Below are positions 1 through 8,995 of a stretch of DNA of 64,000 bases, one piece after another (position 1 is the stretch's first letter; each line of letters begins with the position of its first letter). The DNA comes from Nostoc sp. LEGE 12450. Lineage in GTDB: Bacteria; Cyanobacteriota; Cyanobacteriia; Cyanobacteriales; Nostocaceae. The notes beneath the pieces were generated by a model. The model was given only the letters and a program-made list of their open reading frames with translations. It did no database searches and had not been told where the DNA came from. A program made the position numbers and the translations under genes. Where the stretch lies: positions 37,723 through 101,722 of the forward strand of contig NZ_JADEXU010000003.1 of NCBI RefSeq assembly GCF_015206895.1, read 5' to 3'.

Positions 1-61
1 GGTGTTTAGGTAGCACTGTTTTGTTTTTCTTCTCAGTGAATTGGAAAGCTTAATTATCGTT

Positions 62-1363
62 ATGAAAAAATTATTTGGTCGGCGTAAGTTGATTATTTTT
101 GGCTCCACCGTTGCTTCCAGTTTATTTATCAAAGCTTGTAGCACCAAACCATCTACTAACAGTAATCCTAAAACTTCTCTATTAGAATTTACTAATGTTC
201 AAGAGACAATCAAAGTTGGGATTTTACACTCACTAAGTGGCAGTTTAGCAATCAGCGAGAAGAGTGTTGTTGATGCCGAACGATTAGCGATTGAAGAGAT
301 TAATAAAGCTGGTGGTGTATTAGGTAAACGAATTGAAGCAATTGTGGAAGACGGTAACTCTGACCCTGTTATCTTTGCAAAGAAAGCGAAGAAGCTGATT
401 GAGCAAGACAAAGTAGCAACAGTATTTGGTTGTTGGACTTCGGCAAGCCGCAAGGCTGTACTTCCGATATTCGAGTCGAACAAGCATTTATTATGGTATC
501 CAGTGCAATATGAAGGGCAAGAGTGTTCCCAAAGTATCTTCTACATGGGAGCCGCTCCTAACCAGCAGATTGAACCTTCTGTTGAATGGTTGCTCAAGCA
601 TAAAGGCAAAGAATTTTTTCTTGTTGGTTCTGACTACGTTTTTCCGCGTACTGCCAACAGTATTATCAAAGCACAACTGCAAGCTAATGGGGGTAAAAGC
701 GTTGGCGAAGATTACATTCCTCTCGGCAGTAACGATGTCAACTCTGCGATCGCTAAAATTAAGCAAGCTTTACCAAATGGAGGTATTATCTATAATACTT
801 TAAATGGAGATACTAACATTGCATTTTTTAGGGAATTAAAAGCCTCTGGTTTATATGCCGATAAATATCCTTCTATGTCTGTCAGTATTGCCGAAGAAGA
901 AGTCAAAAGCATTGGAATTGACTATCTTGTAGGTCACTATGCAGCTTGGAATTATTTTCAAACCGTCAAAACTTCTGCAAGCGAAAAGTTTAGGCAAGCG
1001 TTCAAGGCGAAATATGGTTCGGATCGCGTTGTGAATGATCCGATGGAAGCCGGGTACATTATGGTATATCTCTGGAAGCAAGCGGTTGAGAAAGCAAAAA
1101 CGGCTGATCAGATCGAAAAAGTGAAAGCTGCGGCTTACGGTCAAAGTTTCGATGCACCTGAAGGTGAAGTCACGATAAACGTAAACCACCACCTATCTAA
1201 ATTCGTAAGGATTGGAGAAATCAAAAACGATGGTTTATTCCAAATAGTTTATGAAACTACAGAGGCTGTAAAACCAAACCCTTGGAACCAATTTTTAGCC
1301 GAAACTAAAGGTTATGCTTGCGATTGGCTGAATCCTTCTAAGGGTGGTAAGTATAAAATATAG
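62..1363 (+). CDS. Urea/amide ABC transporter substrate-binding lipoprotein (UrtA/AmiC-like)
   Basis: This is a periplasmic binding protein of the branched-chain amino acid/urea/amide type (Peripla_BP_5/6 fold), expected to deliver a small amide or urea to an ABC permease. The first ~26 residues form a lipoprotein signal: basic MKKLFGRRK, a hydrophobic stretch, then FIKAC with Cys26 as the lipidation site. The mature part opens with IKVGILHSLSGSLAISE, the usual first strand and ligand loop, and the C-terminal DWLNPSKGG region fits UrtA-like proteins. An in-frame TTG lies 21 bases upstream, but the ATG at 62 starts directly at the signal peptide. Permease and ATPase genes are not in the window, so they lie to the left or elsewhere. 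The acetamidase and a cysteine hydrolase downstream make an amide ligand plausible. The ligand (urea, amide or amino acid) cannot be fixed from sequence alone. Confidence 0.8.
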   Translation: MKKLFGRRKLIIFGSTVASSLFIKACSTKPSTNSNPKTSLLEFTNVQETIKVGILHSLSGSLAISEKSVVDAERLAIEEINKAGGVLGKRIEAIVEDGNSDPVIFAKKAKKLIEQDKVATVFGCWTSASRKAVLPIFESNKHLLWYPVQYEGQECSQSIFYMGAAPNQQIEPSVEWLLKHKGKEFFLVGSDYVFPRTANSIIKAQLQANGGKSVGEDYIPLGSNDVNSAIAKIKQALPNGGIIYNTLNGDTNIAFFRELKASGLYADKYPSMSVSIAEEEVKSIGIDYLVGHYAAWNYFQTVKTSASEKFRQAFKAKYGSDRVVNDPMEAGYIMVYLWKQAVEKAKTADQIEKVKAAAYGQSFDAPEGEVTINVNHHLSKFVRIGEIKNDGLFQIVYETTEAVKPNPWNQFLAETKGYACDWLNPSKGGKYKI

Positions 1364-1409
1364 TAGGGCTTTGTGGGAAATATTGGTGTTGATGCCTGTA
1401 GATAATCGT

Positions 1410-1946
1410 ATGAATTTCTGCCTATTTATCATTGATATTCAAAATGGATTTATCACTCCGAATACAAGCCATATTCCACAAAGAGTTAAATCTTTATTAG
1501 AGCAAAATATCTTTGAACACGTCATTTTCACAAGATTTATAAATACCCCTAATAGCCCTTATATCAAATATCTAAATTGGCACAATCTCATATCACCATT
1601 TGAGCAAAAAATTGTTAATGAAATTGAACCATTTGCTCAAGTAGTTTTTGATAAAACTATATATACTGCTTGTAATACAGAGACACTCAATTTTATAAAT
1701 AAAAATAATATCCAAAAAGTATTTATTTGTGGTTTAGATACTGATTCTTGTGTTTTAAAAACTGCCGTTGATTTTTTTGAAAATAATATTATTGCTTATA
1801 TTTTAGAATATTATTCAGCATCAACAGGCGGTGATAAAATTCACCAAGCAGGTCTTTTAGTATTAAGTCAGATGATCGGGGTAAATAATATTGTAACTGA
1901 ACCTTTAGATAGACAAAAGTTAAATAAATACTTACAGTTAGTATAA
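1410..1946 (+). CDS. Isochorismatase-family cysteine hydrolase
   Basis: About 178 residues, the usual size for isochorismatase/nicotinamidase-type hydrolases, which cleave amide bonds through an Asp-Lys-Cys triad. All three are visible: Asp in FIIDIQNGF near the N-terminus, Lys in VVFDKTIYTACN, and Cys in CGLDTDSCVLKTA followed by the conserved A-V-D. The ATG at 1410 places the catalytic Asp nine residues in, as is typical. An ATG at 1392 and a GTG at 1344 (overlapping the previous gene) are in frame and possible, and none has a clear Shine-Dalgarno. It follows the binding-protein gene closely on the same strand and may be co-transcribed. The gene is clearly more AT-rich than its neighbours. 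The substrate is unknown; a nicotinamide-like or simple amide fits the family. Confidence 0.75.
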   Translation: MNFCLFIIDIQNGFITPNTSHIPQRVKSLLEQNIFEHVIFTRFINTPNSPYIKYLNWHNLISPFEQKIVNEIEPFAQVVFDKTIYTACNTETLNFINKNNIQKVFICGLDTDSCVLKTAVDFFENNIIAYILEYYSASTGGDKIHQAGLLVLSQMIGVNNIVTEPLDRQKLNKYLQLV

Positions 1947-2013
1947 GAATTCTCTCTAATTTCTGAACATAAATTCAGATAAAATTTCTGACAAAATAGG
2001 CTGTTCATTGCTG

Positions 2014-2130
2014 TTAAGTTTTAGCTTTCAGAATAATCACTTTCACAGCGTCCCTAGTATGAAAGGGTAAACCCCGTAGAGTAATAGTCACATCTTCAGT
2101 TAAAACGACTTCTATCTTGTGAATTGTTCA
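2014..2130 (-). pseudogene. Fragment of a small antitoxin-like/DUF protein
   Basis: On the minus strand about 38 codons read TIHKIEVVLTEDVTITLRG then LPFHTRDAVKVIIL up to a stop at 2014. The pattern (hydrophobic strand, T-E-D, T-L-R-G-L-P-F, V-x-V-I-I-L) resembles short cyanobacterial AbrB/VapB-like antitoxin proteins of ~70 residues. The frame is closed by TGA just upstream without a start, while an ATG lies nearby in another frame, as if one base had been lost or gained. I read it as a decayed remnant; coincidence cannot be excluded. Confidence 0.35.
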
Positions 2131-2279
2131 TATTCCGACTTTAGAGGCAGGATTTTTAGTATTCACTATCATTAATGTAATTATGTAACTTAAAGAAAAT
2201 CTTAAGGTAGCAAATAGCGATCGCCTGAAACAGGATAATGCATCTGAACAGGTTAATTATTCCCATTCAACCTAGAACT

Positions 2280-2858
2280 ATGGCATCTACACCTAAAATC
2301 CTTGCCTTTGCCGGCAGCACTCGGATTGATTCTTACAACAAAAAATTGGTAAAAATCGCGGCATCTGGCGCTAAGGCAGCAGGCGCAGAAGTGACTTATC
2401 TAGACCTCCGCGATTTGCCCCTACCTCTGTATGATGAAGACTTGGAAGCTCAAGAAGGGCTACCTGCCAACGCCCGAACTTTTAAGGACTTGATGATTTC
2501 TCATCAAGGATTGCTGATTGCTTCGCCGGAATATAATAGTTCACTCACAGCAGTTTTGAAGAACGCCATTGACTGGGCATCCCGTCCTGCACCAAATGAA
2601 GCACCATTGGCTGCTTTTGCAGGTAAGGTTGCTACTATTATGAGCGCTTCCCCAGGCGCTCTTGGTGGTTTGCGGGGATTGGTTCACCTGCGGTCTATTT
2701 TGGGAAACATCAAAGTTTTGGTACTACCCGATCAAATAGCAGTATCCAAAGCTTACGAAGCCTTTAATCCTGATGGCACGTTAGTAGATCCTAAACAGCA
2801 AGAATCTATTCAAAAGCTAGGCGATGGTTTAACAAAAATATTGCTGAAGCTTAATTAA
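2280..2858 (+). CDS. NAD(P)H-dependent FMN reductase (flavodoxin-like fold)
   Basis: A 192-residue flavoprotein of the NADPH-dependent FMN reductase/quinone reductase family (ChrR/YieF/ArsH-like), cytosolic, expected to reduce FMN, quinones or metal ions with NAD(P)H. The FMN phosphate loop is seen at the start as FAGSTRIDSYNKKLV. The second FMN-contact loop is SPEYNSSLTAVLKNAIDW, which is diagnostic. A later MSASPGALGGLRG loop also fits. The ATG at 2280 starts five residues before the first beta strand; the in-frame ATG at 2238 adds an unrelated-looking 14-residue extension. The gene stands alone, with an intergenic region of more than 300 bases upstream and a strong hairpin terminator downstream. 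Confidence 0.85.
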   Translation: MASTPKILAFAGSTRIDSYNKKLVKIAASGAKAAGAEVTYLDLRDLPLPLYDEDLEAQEGLPANARTFKDLMISHQGLLIASPEYNSSLTAVLKNAIDWASRPAPNEAPLAAFAGKVATIMSASPGALGGLRGLVHLRSILGNIKVLVLPDQIAVSKAYEAFNPDGTLVDPKQQESIQKLGDGLTKILLKLN

Positions 2859-2926
2859 ATTCTTCAATTTGATATGAGACTTCCAGAGAATAAAATATAC
2901 AAGCAATAATAATGATAATAATTATG

Positions 2927-2972
2927 GGGGAAGGAATAGGCTGCCGTTGGCAGCTATTCCTTCCACTTTTTG
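2927..2972 (+). terminator. Rho-independent terminator after the FMN reductase
   Basis: A 16-17 bp inverted repeat (left arm 2929-2945, right arm 2949-2964, one bulged G, three-base loop GTT) is followed by ACTTTTTG. It lies about 70 bases after the reductase stop codon and before a divergent-looking AT-rich stretch, so it most likely ends that transcript. Confidence 0.75.
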
Positions 2973-3059
2973 TAGTAAATGATGATAATTCGATTTTTGG
3001 GTATCCAGAGGTGTCTATACAATTAACGAATTGTCAACAATTAAATGTAATAACATAAA

Positions 3060-3909
3060 ATGAAAATTTATGAATTTCAAGATGCTAATCAATTTCATAC
3101 CCGGGTGAAAGATTATTTGCTCAATCAAGAATCAATCAATAGTCTGCTGCTGGGAATTAGCGATAGCTTGATTCACAATCCTGAACGCTATGAAGAAACC
3201 CCATACTTGGCAACTGTGGAAATAGATAATATTGTCGCAGTAGCAATTAGAACGCCACCCCGCCCATTATTACTCTCACAGATTGAAGATTTGAAAGCAG
3301 CTACTTGCTCAAAATTTATTTGTTTCCTATCCATCACTGACGGGAGTGAATGCTCCTATAGATGAAGCCCAAGCCTTTGCTTGGGCGTGGCATTCTTTAA
3401 CTGGTCAATCTCACCAATTAAAGTTAGCATTGCGTACCTTTAAACTGGAAAAAGTACGACATATTTCCGCTGCTACAGGTTATTTACGATAAGCTACAGA
3501 AAGCGATCGCCCACTTTTGATAAACTGGTATGAAGCTTTTTCTCTAGAAACCCTTGGCGAGATTGACTCAGAAGCAGAACGCTGGGCTAAACATTGGTTG
3601 AAGGAAGGTACTGCTTATCTTTGGCAGGATAAAGTCCCGGTTTCAATTGCTTGTCGTGGTGGACTAACGCCCAATGGTGCGCGAATAAATATGGTGTACA
3701 CACCACCAGAGTATCGTCGCCTGGGTTACGCCAGTGCTTGCGTAGCAGCTTTGAGTCAGACTTTATTGAACCAAGGATATCGATTCTGTTTCCTATCTAC
3801 AGATTTAGCAAATCCGATATCTAATCATATTTACCAGGAAATTGGTTATCAGCCATTGGGTGATAGGCATGAATTATGCTTTGAACTAACAGGACTTAAA
3901 CAAAATTGA
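3060..3909 (+). pseudogene. Broken GNAT-family acetyltransferase
   Basis: The region encodes one ~280-residue GNAT protein in pieces. The N-terminal part (MKIYEFQDANQFHTRV to LIEDLKAA-like sequence) runs from 3060 in one frame. It shifts frame at about 3310-3340, after which the other frame reads YPSLTGVNAPIDEAQAFAWAW and continues to an in-frame TAA at 3490-3492. It resumes ATESDRPLLINWYEAF to the stop at 3909. The C-terminal part has the acetyl-CoA loop PEYRRLGYASACVAALS and the terminal IYQEIGYQPLGD typical of GNATs. One frameshift and one nonsense codon make a full-length protein impossible without recoding. A separate 130-residue C-terminal GNAT module could still start at the TTG at 3517, but it has no convincing ribosome binding site. 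Confidence 0.8.
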
Positions 3910-3933
3910 AAGACAAGAAAGATATAATGCTGA

Positions 3934-4899
3934 TTATAAATTAATTTTATGGGAAAAGATTGATTTAGATAGCATTCCATGCACACCTTTTTGCGGACTG
4001 TTCACAACTTGAGTAATGTGAAAATTTACAGCTAAACTACACAATACATAAGCATCTTCTGACGATAAATTTGCAAAGCGTTCCAGAAAATCAATCATAT
4101 TTTTTAAAGCCAATTCTAAGGCTTCATCTAAGGTTTGAGCAAACCCCATTGTAATGATATGAGTTGGAGTTTCGGCAATTGGTGTTGTCAGTTTTAAATC
4201 CTTGCGAAGTTTGAGGGTAATTCTACCATTCATAGAAGTTTCAATGGCGGTGACATTTACTTCACCATCTCCCTGTGCAGAATGCCCATCACCAATAGAA
4301 AATAATGCACCTGGTACAAAAATCGGCAAAAATAAACGAGAACCAGCTTGTAATTCCCGGTTGTCGATATTACCACCGTAAGAACCTGGTGGGACAGAAG
4401 TTCGAGAGGTTTCTGGGGTAGCGACACCAAGAATTCCAAAAAACGGTTTGAGGGGGATTTTTATGCTAGCACCCGCCGGAAATTCAGCGATATTGTTGAC
4501 TAAATCTAGAGGAATGAATCTTAAGGCAGGTTGAGGAAACTGATGTGGTAAAGCTCCCCAACCTGGACGAATGGCATTGAAGCCAACGGGTACACTAGGT
4601 GCGATCGCATCTAATTGTACTTCTAAAACATCCCCTGGTTCGGCATCACGTATATAAATCGGCCCTGTGAGTAAATGCGGTCCCCCAGCAATCTTGCGTT
4701 CTGGTAAAAGATTTTGGCAGATATCGAGAAATTCTGGTGTGACAAATTCAGGTGGTGCTTTGTCGTAAACGTAGTAACCAGTATAAGTTTCCACATCAAC
4801 CGTATCACCAGAATCAATAATAAGTGCTGGTTCTAGCAGATGGGAGAAACCACCCAGATGTACAGTTTCCTTGGTAGCTTTTAAAATGTAATGAGTCAT
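3934..4899 (-). CDS. Acetamidase/formamidase family protein
   Basis: A 321-residue member of the FmdA/AmdA family, cytosolic enzymes that hydrolyse formamide or acetamide to the acid and ammonia. Visible family features are the N-terminal GDTVDVET segment, AGGPHLLTGPIYIRDAEPGD with the conserved TGP-I-x-V/I-x-G/D-A-x-P-GD pattern, PPGSYGGNIDNRE, and FSIGDGHSAQGDGEVN, which carries the conserved G-D-x-H-x-A-Q-G-x-G-E active-site block. The length matches the shorter bacterial acetamidases. It is transcribed leftward, convergent with the broken GNAT gene. With the UrtA/AmiC-like binding protein and the cysteine hydrolase nearby it suggests amide scavenging as a nitrogen source, but there is no shared operon. 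Confidence 0.85.
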   Translation of the reverse strand: MTHYILKATKETVHLGGFSHLLEPALIIDSGDTVDVETYTGYYVYDKAPPEFVTPEFLDICQNLLPERKIAGGPHLLTGPIYIRDAEPGDVLEVQLDAIAPSVPVGFNAIRPGWGALPHQFPQPALRFIPLDLVNNIAEFPAGASIKIPLKPFFGILGVATPETSRTSVPPGSYGGNIDNRELQAGSRLFLPIFVPGALFSIGDGHSAQGDGEVNVTAIETSMNGRITLKLRKDLKLTTPIAETPTHIITMGFAQTLDEALELALKNMIDFLERFANLSSEDAYVLCSLAVNFHITQVVNSPQKGVHGMLSKSIFSHKINL

Positions 4900-5016
4900 C
4901 GCTGTTGTTGCAATATGTCTAAATTACCAAGAGCCGCTTACTACAAACCTTTAATTATTTATTTACGCCCACTTACTTATACTAAATAGTTATAAAAACT
5001 AGCAGGATAAAAAATA

Positions 5017-5415
5017 ATGTATGGAGACTACATTATACCTGATGAAGATTTTGCCGAAGCACTGATTCGAGCAATTCGCTTTCATTACTTGGAAGAAGTT
5101 CAAGCTCTTATTTCCGTTCAGCAAGATATTAATGCTAGAGACAGCAGTGAACTTTATTGCACTCCTTTAATATATGTAGTTTTTGAAGAATCTCTAGATA
5201 TAGTTAAATTGCTAGTTAAGGCTGGCGCAGATGTCAATATTAAAGGCGCAGATCCAGATGAATTTCCTTTAAATCTATCCGCTTACGCTTGCAATAATAA
5301 TTTTTTTGTTAGTAATGAATTTGTTCGTAATCAGAAGATTTTTGATTATTTGGCTCCACTAACTTCGCCAGAACTAAAAGCAATTGCACAGACAACTTTA
5401 AATCGGAGGAATTAG
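5017..5415 (+). CDS. Short ankyrin-repeat protein
   Basis: A 132-residue protein with ankyrin repeats, probably a protein-binding module in the cytosol. One clear repeat reads TPLIYVVFEESLDIVKLLVKAGADVN; a degenerate one precedes it (AIRFHYLEEVQALISVQQDINARD) and another may follow around FPLNLSAYACNN. AGGAT about ten bases before the ATG supports the start. No signal peptide or membrane segment is visible. It converges on the neighbouring minus-strand gene with a 4-base overlap of the 3' ends. The partner is unknown. Confidence 0.7.
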   Translation: MYGDYIIPDEDFAEALIRAIRFHYLEEVQALISVQQDINARDSSELYCTPLIYVVFEESLDIVKLLVKAGADVNIKGADPDEFPLNLSAYACNNNFFVSNEFVRNQKIFDYLAPLTSPELKAIAQTTLNRRN

Positions 5416-5885
5416 CTTGATGGAAATAGACAGGATAGGAAAGTTATCGTAGTCGCCCAATTCTCCAAATCTGGAGCTAACTGCTTCATCTGCTGGTAAA
5501 CATCGTTGTTGATCCACAGCACTAAAGGAAAAGAAAAATTATTGAAAAACTCCTTGTGCATATAATTAGCCGAAGTCCAAAACTGAGGTAGATTGTACAA
5601 GGATTCCAAACCTAGAATCATTAAGACTTGTACCTCATGATTGGATTCTTCACGAATGATGTTATAAAGATCCATTTCGGATTCCTTTAGATGGAAAACG
5701 TTAATATCACATTCACAAATTTTATGTAATTTTTCTATCAGGGTATCGTATAGACTAGCATAATTACACCGTGCAAGAATCAGCTTAAACTGCCCTTGAG
5801 AAGCTTGAATTGTCCAAGCTAATTTTTCCACTGCTTTTTCATTATTCTCTTCATGTTGCTGTGGGTAAGTCATAATAACATACAT
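5412..5885 (-). CDS. Truncated N-terminal domain of a cyanobacterial STAND/TPR-type protein
   Basis: A 157-residue product resembling the N-terminal region of large cyanobacterial repeat proteins, where a P-loop-like domain precedes TPR or WD40 repeats. Matching patterns are NNEKAVEKLAWTIQASQG followed by FKLILARCNYASLYDTLI, then a strand reading VQVLMILGLESLY and a later FPLVLWINNDVYQQMKQLAPDLENWATT. In the large relatives the sequence continues into long repeats; here it stops soon after WATTITF with an unrelated short tail. It is therefore probably a decayed or truncated copy, though it could still be made as a small protein. A second ATG four codons in would also serve as a start. Recognition is from memory of the family, so confidence in the relationship is moderate. 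Confidence 0.55.
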   Translation of the reverse strand: MYVIMTYPQQHEENNEKAVEKLAWTIQASQGQFKLILARCNYASLYDTLIEKLHKICECDINVFHLKESEMDLYNIIREESNHEVQVLMILGLESLYNLPQFWTSANYMHKEFFNNFSFPLVLWINNDVYQQMKQLAPDLENWATTITFLSCLFPSS

Positions 5886-6148
5886 TTACTTTAGGCTTTT
5901 TCCCAAGCATAACCTGGGAAAAATAGTTTTTGAGAGCAAGTATGAACAATGCTTTTAAATATGATGTATAGGCATATTTCCAACTTCCGTCAAGCCTCAG
6001 ATGAATCGTGAATGAACTACACCGAAAATATTACGAATTACAATTAGAAATTAAGAATTGATCTGATGATCTCAACAATTTGCTAAACTCCAACTTTGGG
6101 GATAGTGAATAAAAACAATTTGAGCAGGGAATTTGGAGGGGTTGCAGA

Positions 6149-7381
6149 GTGGCTGATGATGAACGCATAGTCAATGCACAACAGATAAATCCAAAAGACT
6201 TTTCATGGGGATTATGGCCTGTTCTGCCACTCTACCCTTATGGCAGGCGGCAGACAATCCGTAAAGAAGTGGTCAAGGACACAATCTGGAATTTTGACCA
6301 GATTCAGGGCATTTTCTACGTAGTTGTGCCGATTCGCATGACTGTAGTTAAACTCGAAGCCGGGGGTCTTCTCATCTATGCGCCTGTTGCACCAACCCCA
6401 GAGTGCATAAGGCTTGTGAATGAGTTGGTGGCGGAACACGGTAATGTTAAGTACATCATCCTGCCGACTATCTCCGGTATAGAACACAAAGTCTTTGTCG
6501 GCCCCTTCGCCAGATATTTTCCGACTGCACAGGTGTTTGTGGCTCCCCATCAGTGGAGTTTTCCGCTAAATCTGCCCCTTAGCTGGCTTGGTTTACCCCC
6601 AAAACGGACTCAGGTACTCCCAGAAGATAGTAGCAAAACACCCTTTGCTGACGAGTTTGATTATGCAATGCTAGGTCCCATCGAGCTTGGCCCTGGTCGG
6701 TTTGCAGAAGTTGCTTTTTTTCATCAGCGATCGCATACTCTTTTAGTAACAGATTCTGTACTCTCTATCCCAGACTATCCACCTGCGATCGTTTTATTAG
6801 ATTCATATCCCCTACTATTCCATGCCAAGGATCGTGCTTCTGATATTGTTGCAGACATTCAGGTAAATCGCCGTAAGGGTTGGCAGCGCATCTGTCTGTT
6901 TGCTTTGTACTTTCAACCAAGCGCACTAAATATACCCCAATGGAATCAGGTGTTGCAAGATGCCTTGAAAGCCCCAGAACGCTCAAGGAAAGCTTATTTT
7001 GGATTGTACCCCTTTCAATGGAATCCAGATTGGCAGCGATCGTTTGATGCCCTGCGAGGTAATGGGCGGTTGTTTGTTGCACCAATTTTACAGACGTTGA
7101 TTCTCAACCGCGCACCACAAGAAACCATCGACTGGGCTGATAAAGTTGCTAGTTGGGACTTCGAGTGGATTATTCCCTGCCACTTTGATGCACCGATAAA
7201 AGCCCAAGCGTATCAGTTTCGTCAAGCTTTCTCTTTTTTAGAAAAGCAGCCTGCTGTCAGTGCAGGTTTGTTCAGCAGTAGCAGCTATCCTTTGCCAGAG
7301 GAGGATTTTAAACTACTTAAGGAAATCGATGCAGGTTTAAATAAGTTTGGGATTGTGCCATCAGCAAAAGAGAATGTTTGA
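6149..7381 (+). CDS. DUF4336 domain-containing protein
   Basis: A 410-residue cyanobacterial/plastid-lineage protein of the DUF4336 family, which has a metallo-beta-lactamase-like fold but no assigned function. Typical parts are the N-terminal DFSWGLWPVLPLYPYGRRQTIRKEV region, the core strand MTVVKLEAGGLLIYAPVAPT, the segment YIILPTISGIEHKVFVGPFARYFP, and the C-terminal WIIPCHFDAPI. The GTG start at 6149 is supported by GGAGGGG eight bases upstream. There is no signal peptide. The gene is isolated, with AT-rich spacers on both sides. Confidence 0.8.
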   Translation: MADDERIVNAQQINPKDFSWGLWPVLPLYPYGRRQTIRKEVVKDTIWNFDQIQGIFYVVVPIRMTVVKLEAGGLLIYAPVAPTPECIRLVNELVAEHGNVKYIILPTISGIEHKVFVGPFARYFPTAQVFVAPHQWSFPLNLPLSWLGLPPKRTQVLPEDSSKTPFADEFDYAMLGPIELGPGRFAEVAFFHQRSHTLLVTDSVLSIPDYPPAIVLLDSYPLLFHAKDRASDIVADIQVNRRKGWQRICLFALYFQPSALNIPQWNQVLQDALKAPERSRKAYFGLYPFQWNPDWQRSFDALRGNGRLFVAPILQTLILNRAPQETIDWADKVASWDFEWIIPCHFDAPIKAQAYQFRQAFSFLEKQPAVSAGLFSSSSYPLPEEDFKLLKEIDAGLNKFGIVPSAKENV

Positions 7382-7593
7382 AAAGTATGGGCTCTTCCAG
7401 AAGTATTATGCTAAAGTTTAAACTTAAATTAGGAATTTGCCTTTAAAATCAAGGGTTTCAGGCAGTTACAACCTAGATTTTTCCCAAAAGCTAAAACGTC
7501 AAGATTAAAAGCTGTATTTCTTGCCCAGCAAGGGATATGAGCTAATTTATAGACGTTTTTAGCATAACAAGTAATGAAGAACCAAAGTATTGG

Positions 7594-7707
7594 GCGATTA
7601 GAAATCGCTACTACACAAACAAAGTCTACCTCCGTGGACTAATACAAAATCAAGGGTTTTTAACCTGCGGAGGTGGTTTTGCCTGTGTAGCTGGGATTTC
7701 CAATCGC
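7594..7707. repeat. Long imperfect inverted repeat (dispersed Nostoc-type palindrome)
   Basis: Two arms of about 46 bases, starting GCGATTAGAAATCGCTACTA and ending with its near complement ATTTCCAATCGC, flank a short centre. They match over features such as GAAATC, CTACACA and ACCTCCG. It fills the 424-base gap between the DUF4336 gene and the acyltransferase. Palindromes of this kind are common between genes in Nostoc genomes and may be non-autonomous mobile elements. Nothing else is seen in this gap. Confidence 0.65.
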
Positions 7708-7805
7708 GGAGGCAAGTAATAAATTAGACTTTTCAAACAACTTCTAAGAGAATTTTTGGTAACTACTGTGCTAAATAATCAGAAGTATATTACGGGGACT
7801 TTTTA

Positions 7806-8810
7806 ATGAATACAAAGAAGAGACTTTTGGAAATTGATGTTCTTAGAGGAGTTGCAGCTATAGGTGTTATCTTATTTCATTACACAACTCGATACAATCA
7901 GAAGTATGGCCATTCAGATGACGTGTTAATGTATTTGCCTCAAGGGTTTTATGGTGTTGAATTATTCTTTATAATTAGTGGCTTTGTAATTTTTACGAGT
8001 CTAGATAAAATTAAAAGTGGATCTGAATTTGTAATTGGGCGTTTCTCACGGCTTTATCCAGCTTATTGGACTTGTCTAATTTTGACTTACACTATTGTTA
8101 ATATAGCTGGATTACCTAACTATACAATTAGTTGGGATGTTGCCATAATCAATCTCTCGATGTTTCAAGTATTTTTCAATGTTCCTAATGTCGATGGAGT
8201 TTACTGGACTCTAGAAATTGAATTATGTTTTTACATTATTATGTTTGTTTTATATCAAACGAAGCTCTTAAAGTATATTTATCAGATTTCAATAATTTGG
8301 CTAATATTAATGGTATTAACTATTATATTAGAAAAGCAAGGTAACATAATTATTGAATCAAGAATTGGGATTTTACTTTTTTTGAAGAGTCAGAAAATAA
8401 TATTTGCTAATTTATTCCTCATAGGTATAATGTTTTATAAAAAATACCAAAAAGGATTATCGATAAAAGAATATTTTATTATTACTGCTTGTATATTAGT
8501 TTATAAACTTCAACATTATTGGTCTGAAACTTTGTTAATTATTTTTTTTGCTGTATTATTTCATTTGATAATAGACAACAAAATGAGTTTTATTATTCAA
8601 AAACCTCTGCTGTTTATGGGAAATATATCTTATAGTTTGTATTTGATTCATCAAAATGTTGGTTATGTTATAATAAACCACTTTTACAAGTTTGGAATTA
8701 ATCCTAATATTAGTATATGTGTTGCCTTGATAATATCTATATTATTAGCGGCTATAATTACATTTAAAATTGAAAAACCAATTATGCGATTCATAAAAAA
8801 GATGATCTGA
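7806..8810 (+). CDS. Membrane acyltransferase (Acyl_transf_3/OafA-like)
   Basis: A 334-residue integral membrane acyltransferase with about ten predicted membrane segments, of the type that O-acetylates polysaccharide or lipid sugars. Family motifs are present in order: LEIDVLRGVAAIGVILFHY with the conserved Arg and His, the ELFFIISGFVIF segment, GRFSRLYPAYW (R-x-x-R-L-x-P), and YWTLEIELCFYI. The start is supported by GGGGAC eight bases upstream. The base composition is markedly AT-rich compared with flanking genes, which hints at horizontal transfer. No glycosyltransferase cluster is adjacent, so the acceptor is unknown. Confidence 0.8.
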   Translation: MNTKKRLLEIDVLRGVAAIGVILFHYTTRYNQKYGHSDDVLMYLPQGFYGVELFFIISGFVIFTSLDKIKSGSEFVIGRFSRLYPAYWTCLILTYTIVNIAGLPNYTISWDVAIINLSMFQVFFNVPNVDGVYWTLEIELCFYIIMFVLYQTKLLKYIYQISIIWLILMVLTIILEKQGNIIIESRIGILLFLKSQKIIFANLFLIGIMFYKKYQKGLSIKEYFIITACILVYKLQHYWSETLLIIFFAVLFHLIIDNKMSFIIQKPLLFMGNISYSLYLIHQNVGYVIINHFYKFGINPNISICVALIISILLAAIITFKIEKPIMRFIKKMI

Positions 8811-8995
8811 TTTACAGCATACACATCATCTATTTTAAACTTCCAATATGGATAAAAATAAATTTTTCAACTTTGTCCCTCAATTTGATTGCAAAATATT
8901 ACCAGAGAAATAAGACTAATTCCTTCTATAGACTGTGGTCAAGGTCATGACTTAGCTGTTAGCTTGAGAATAGCAACTATTAAAGGTGAAAAAAG

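Noticed and set aside
426..803. 125-codon frame inside the binding-protein gene
   Set aside because: Out-of-frame shadow; the overlapping frame has a clear lipoprotein signal and family motifs.
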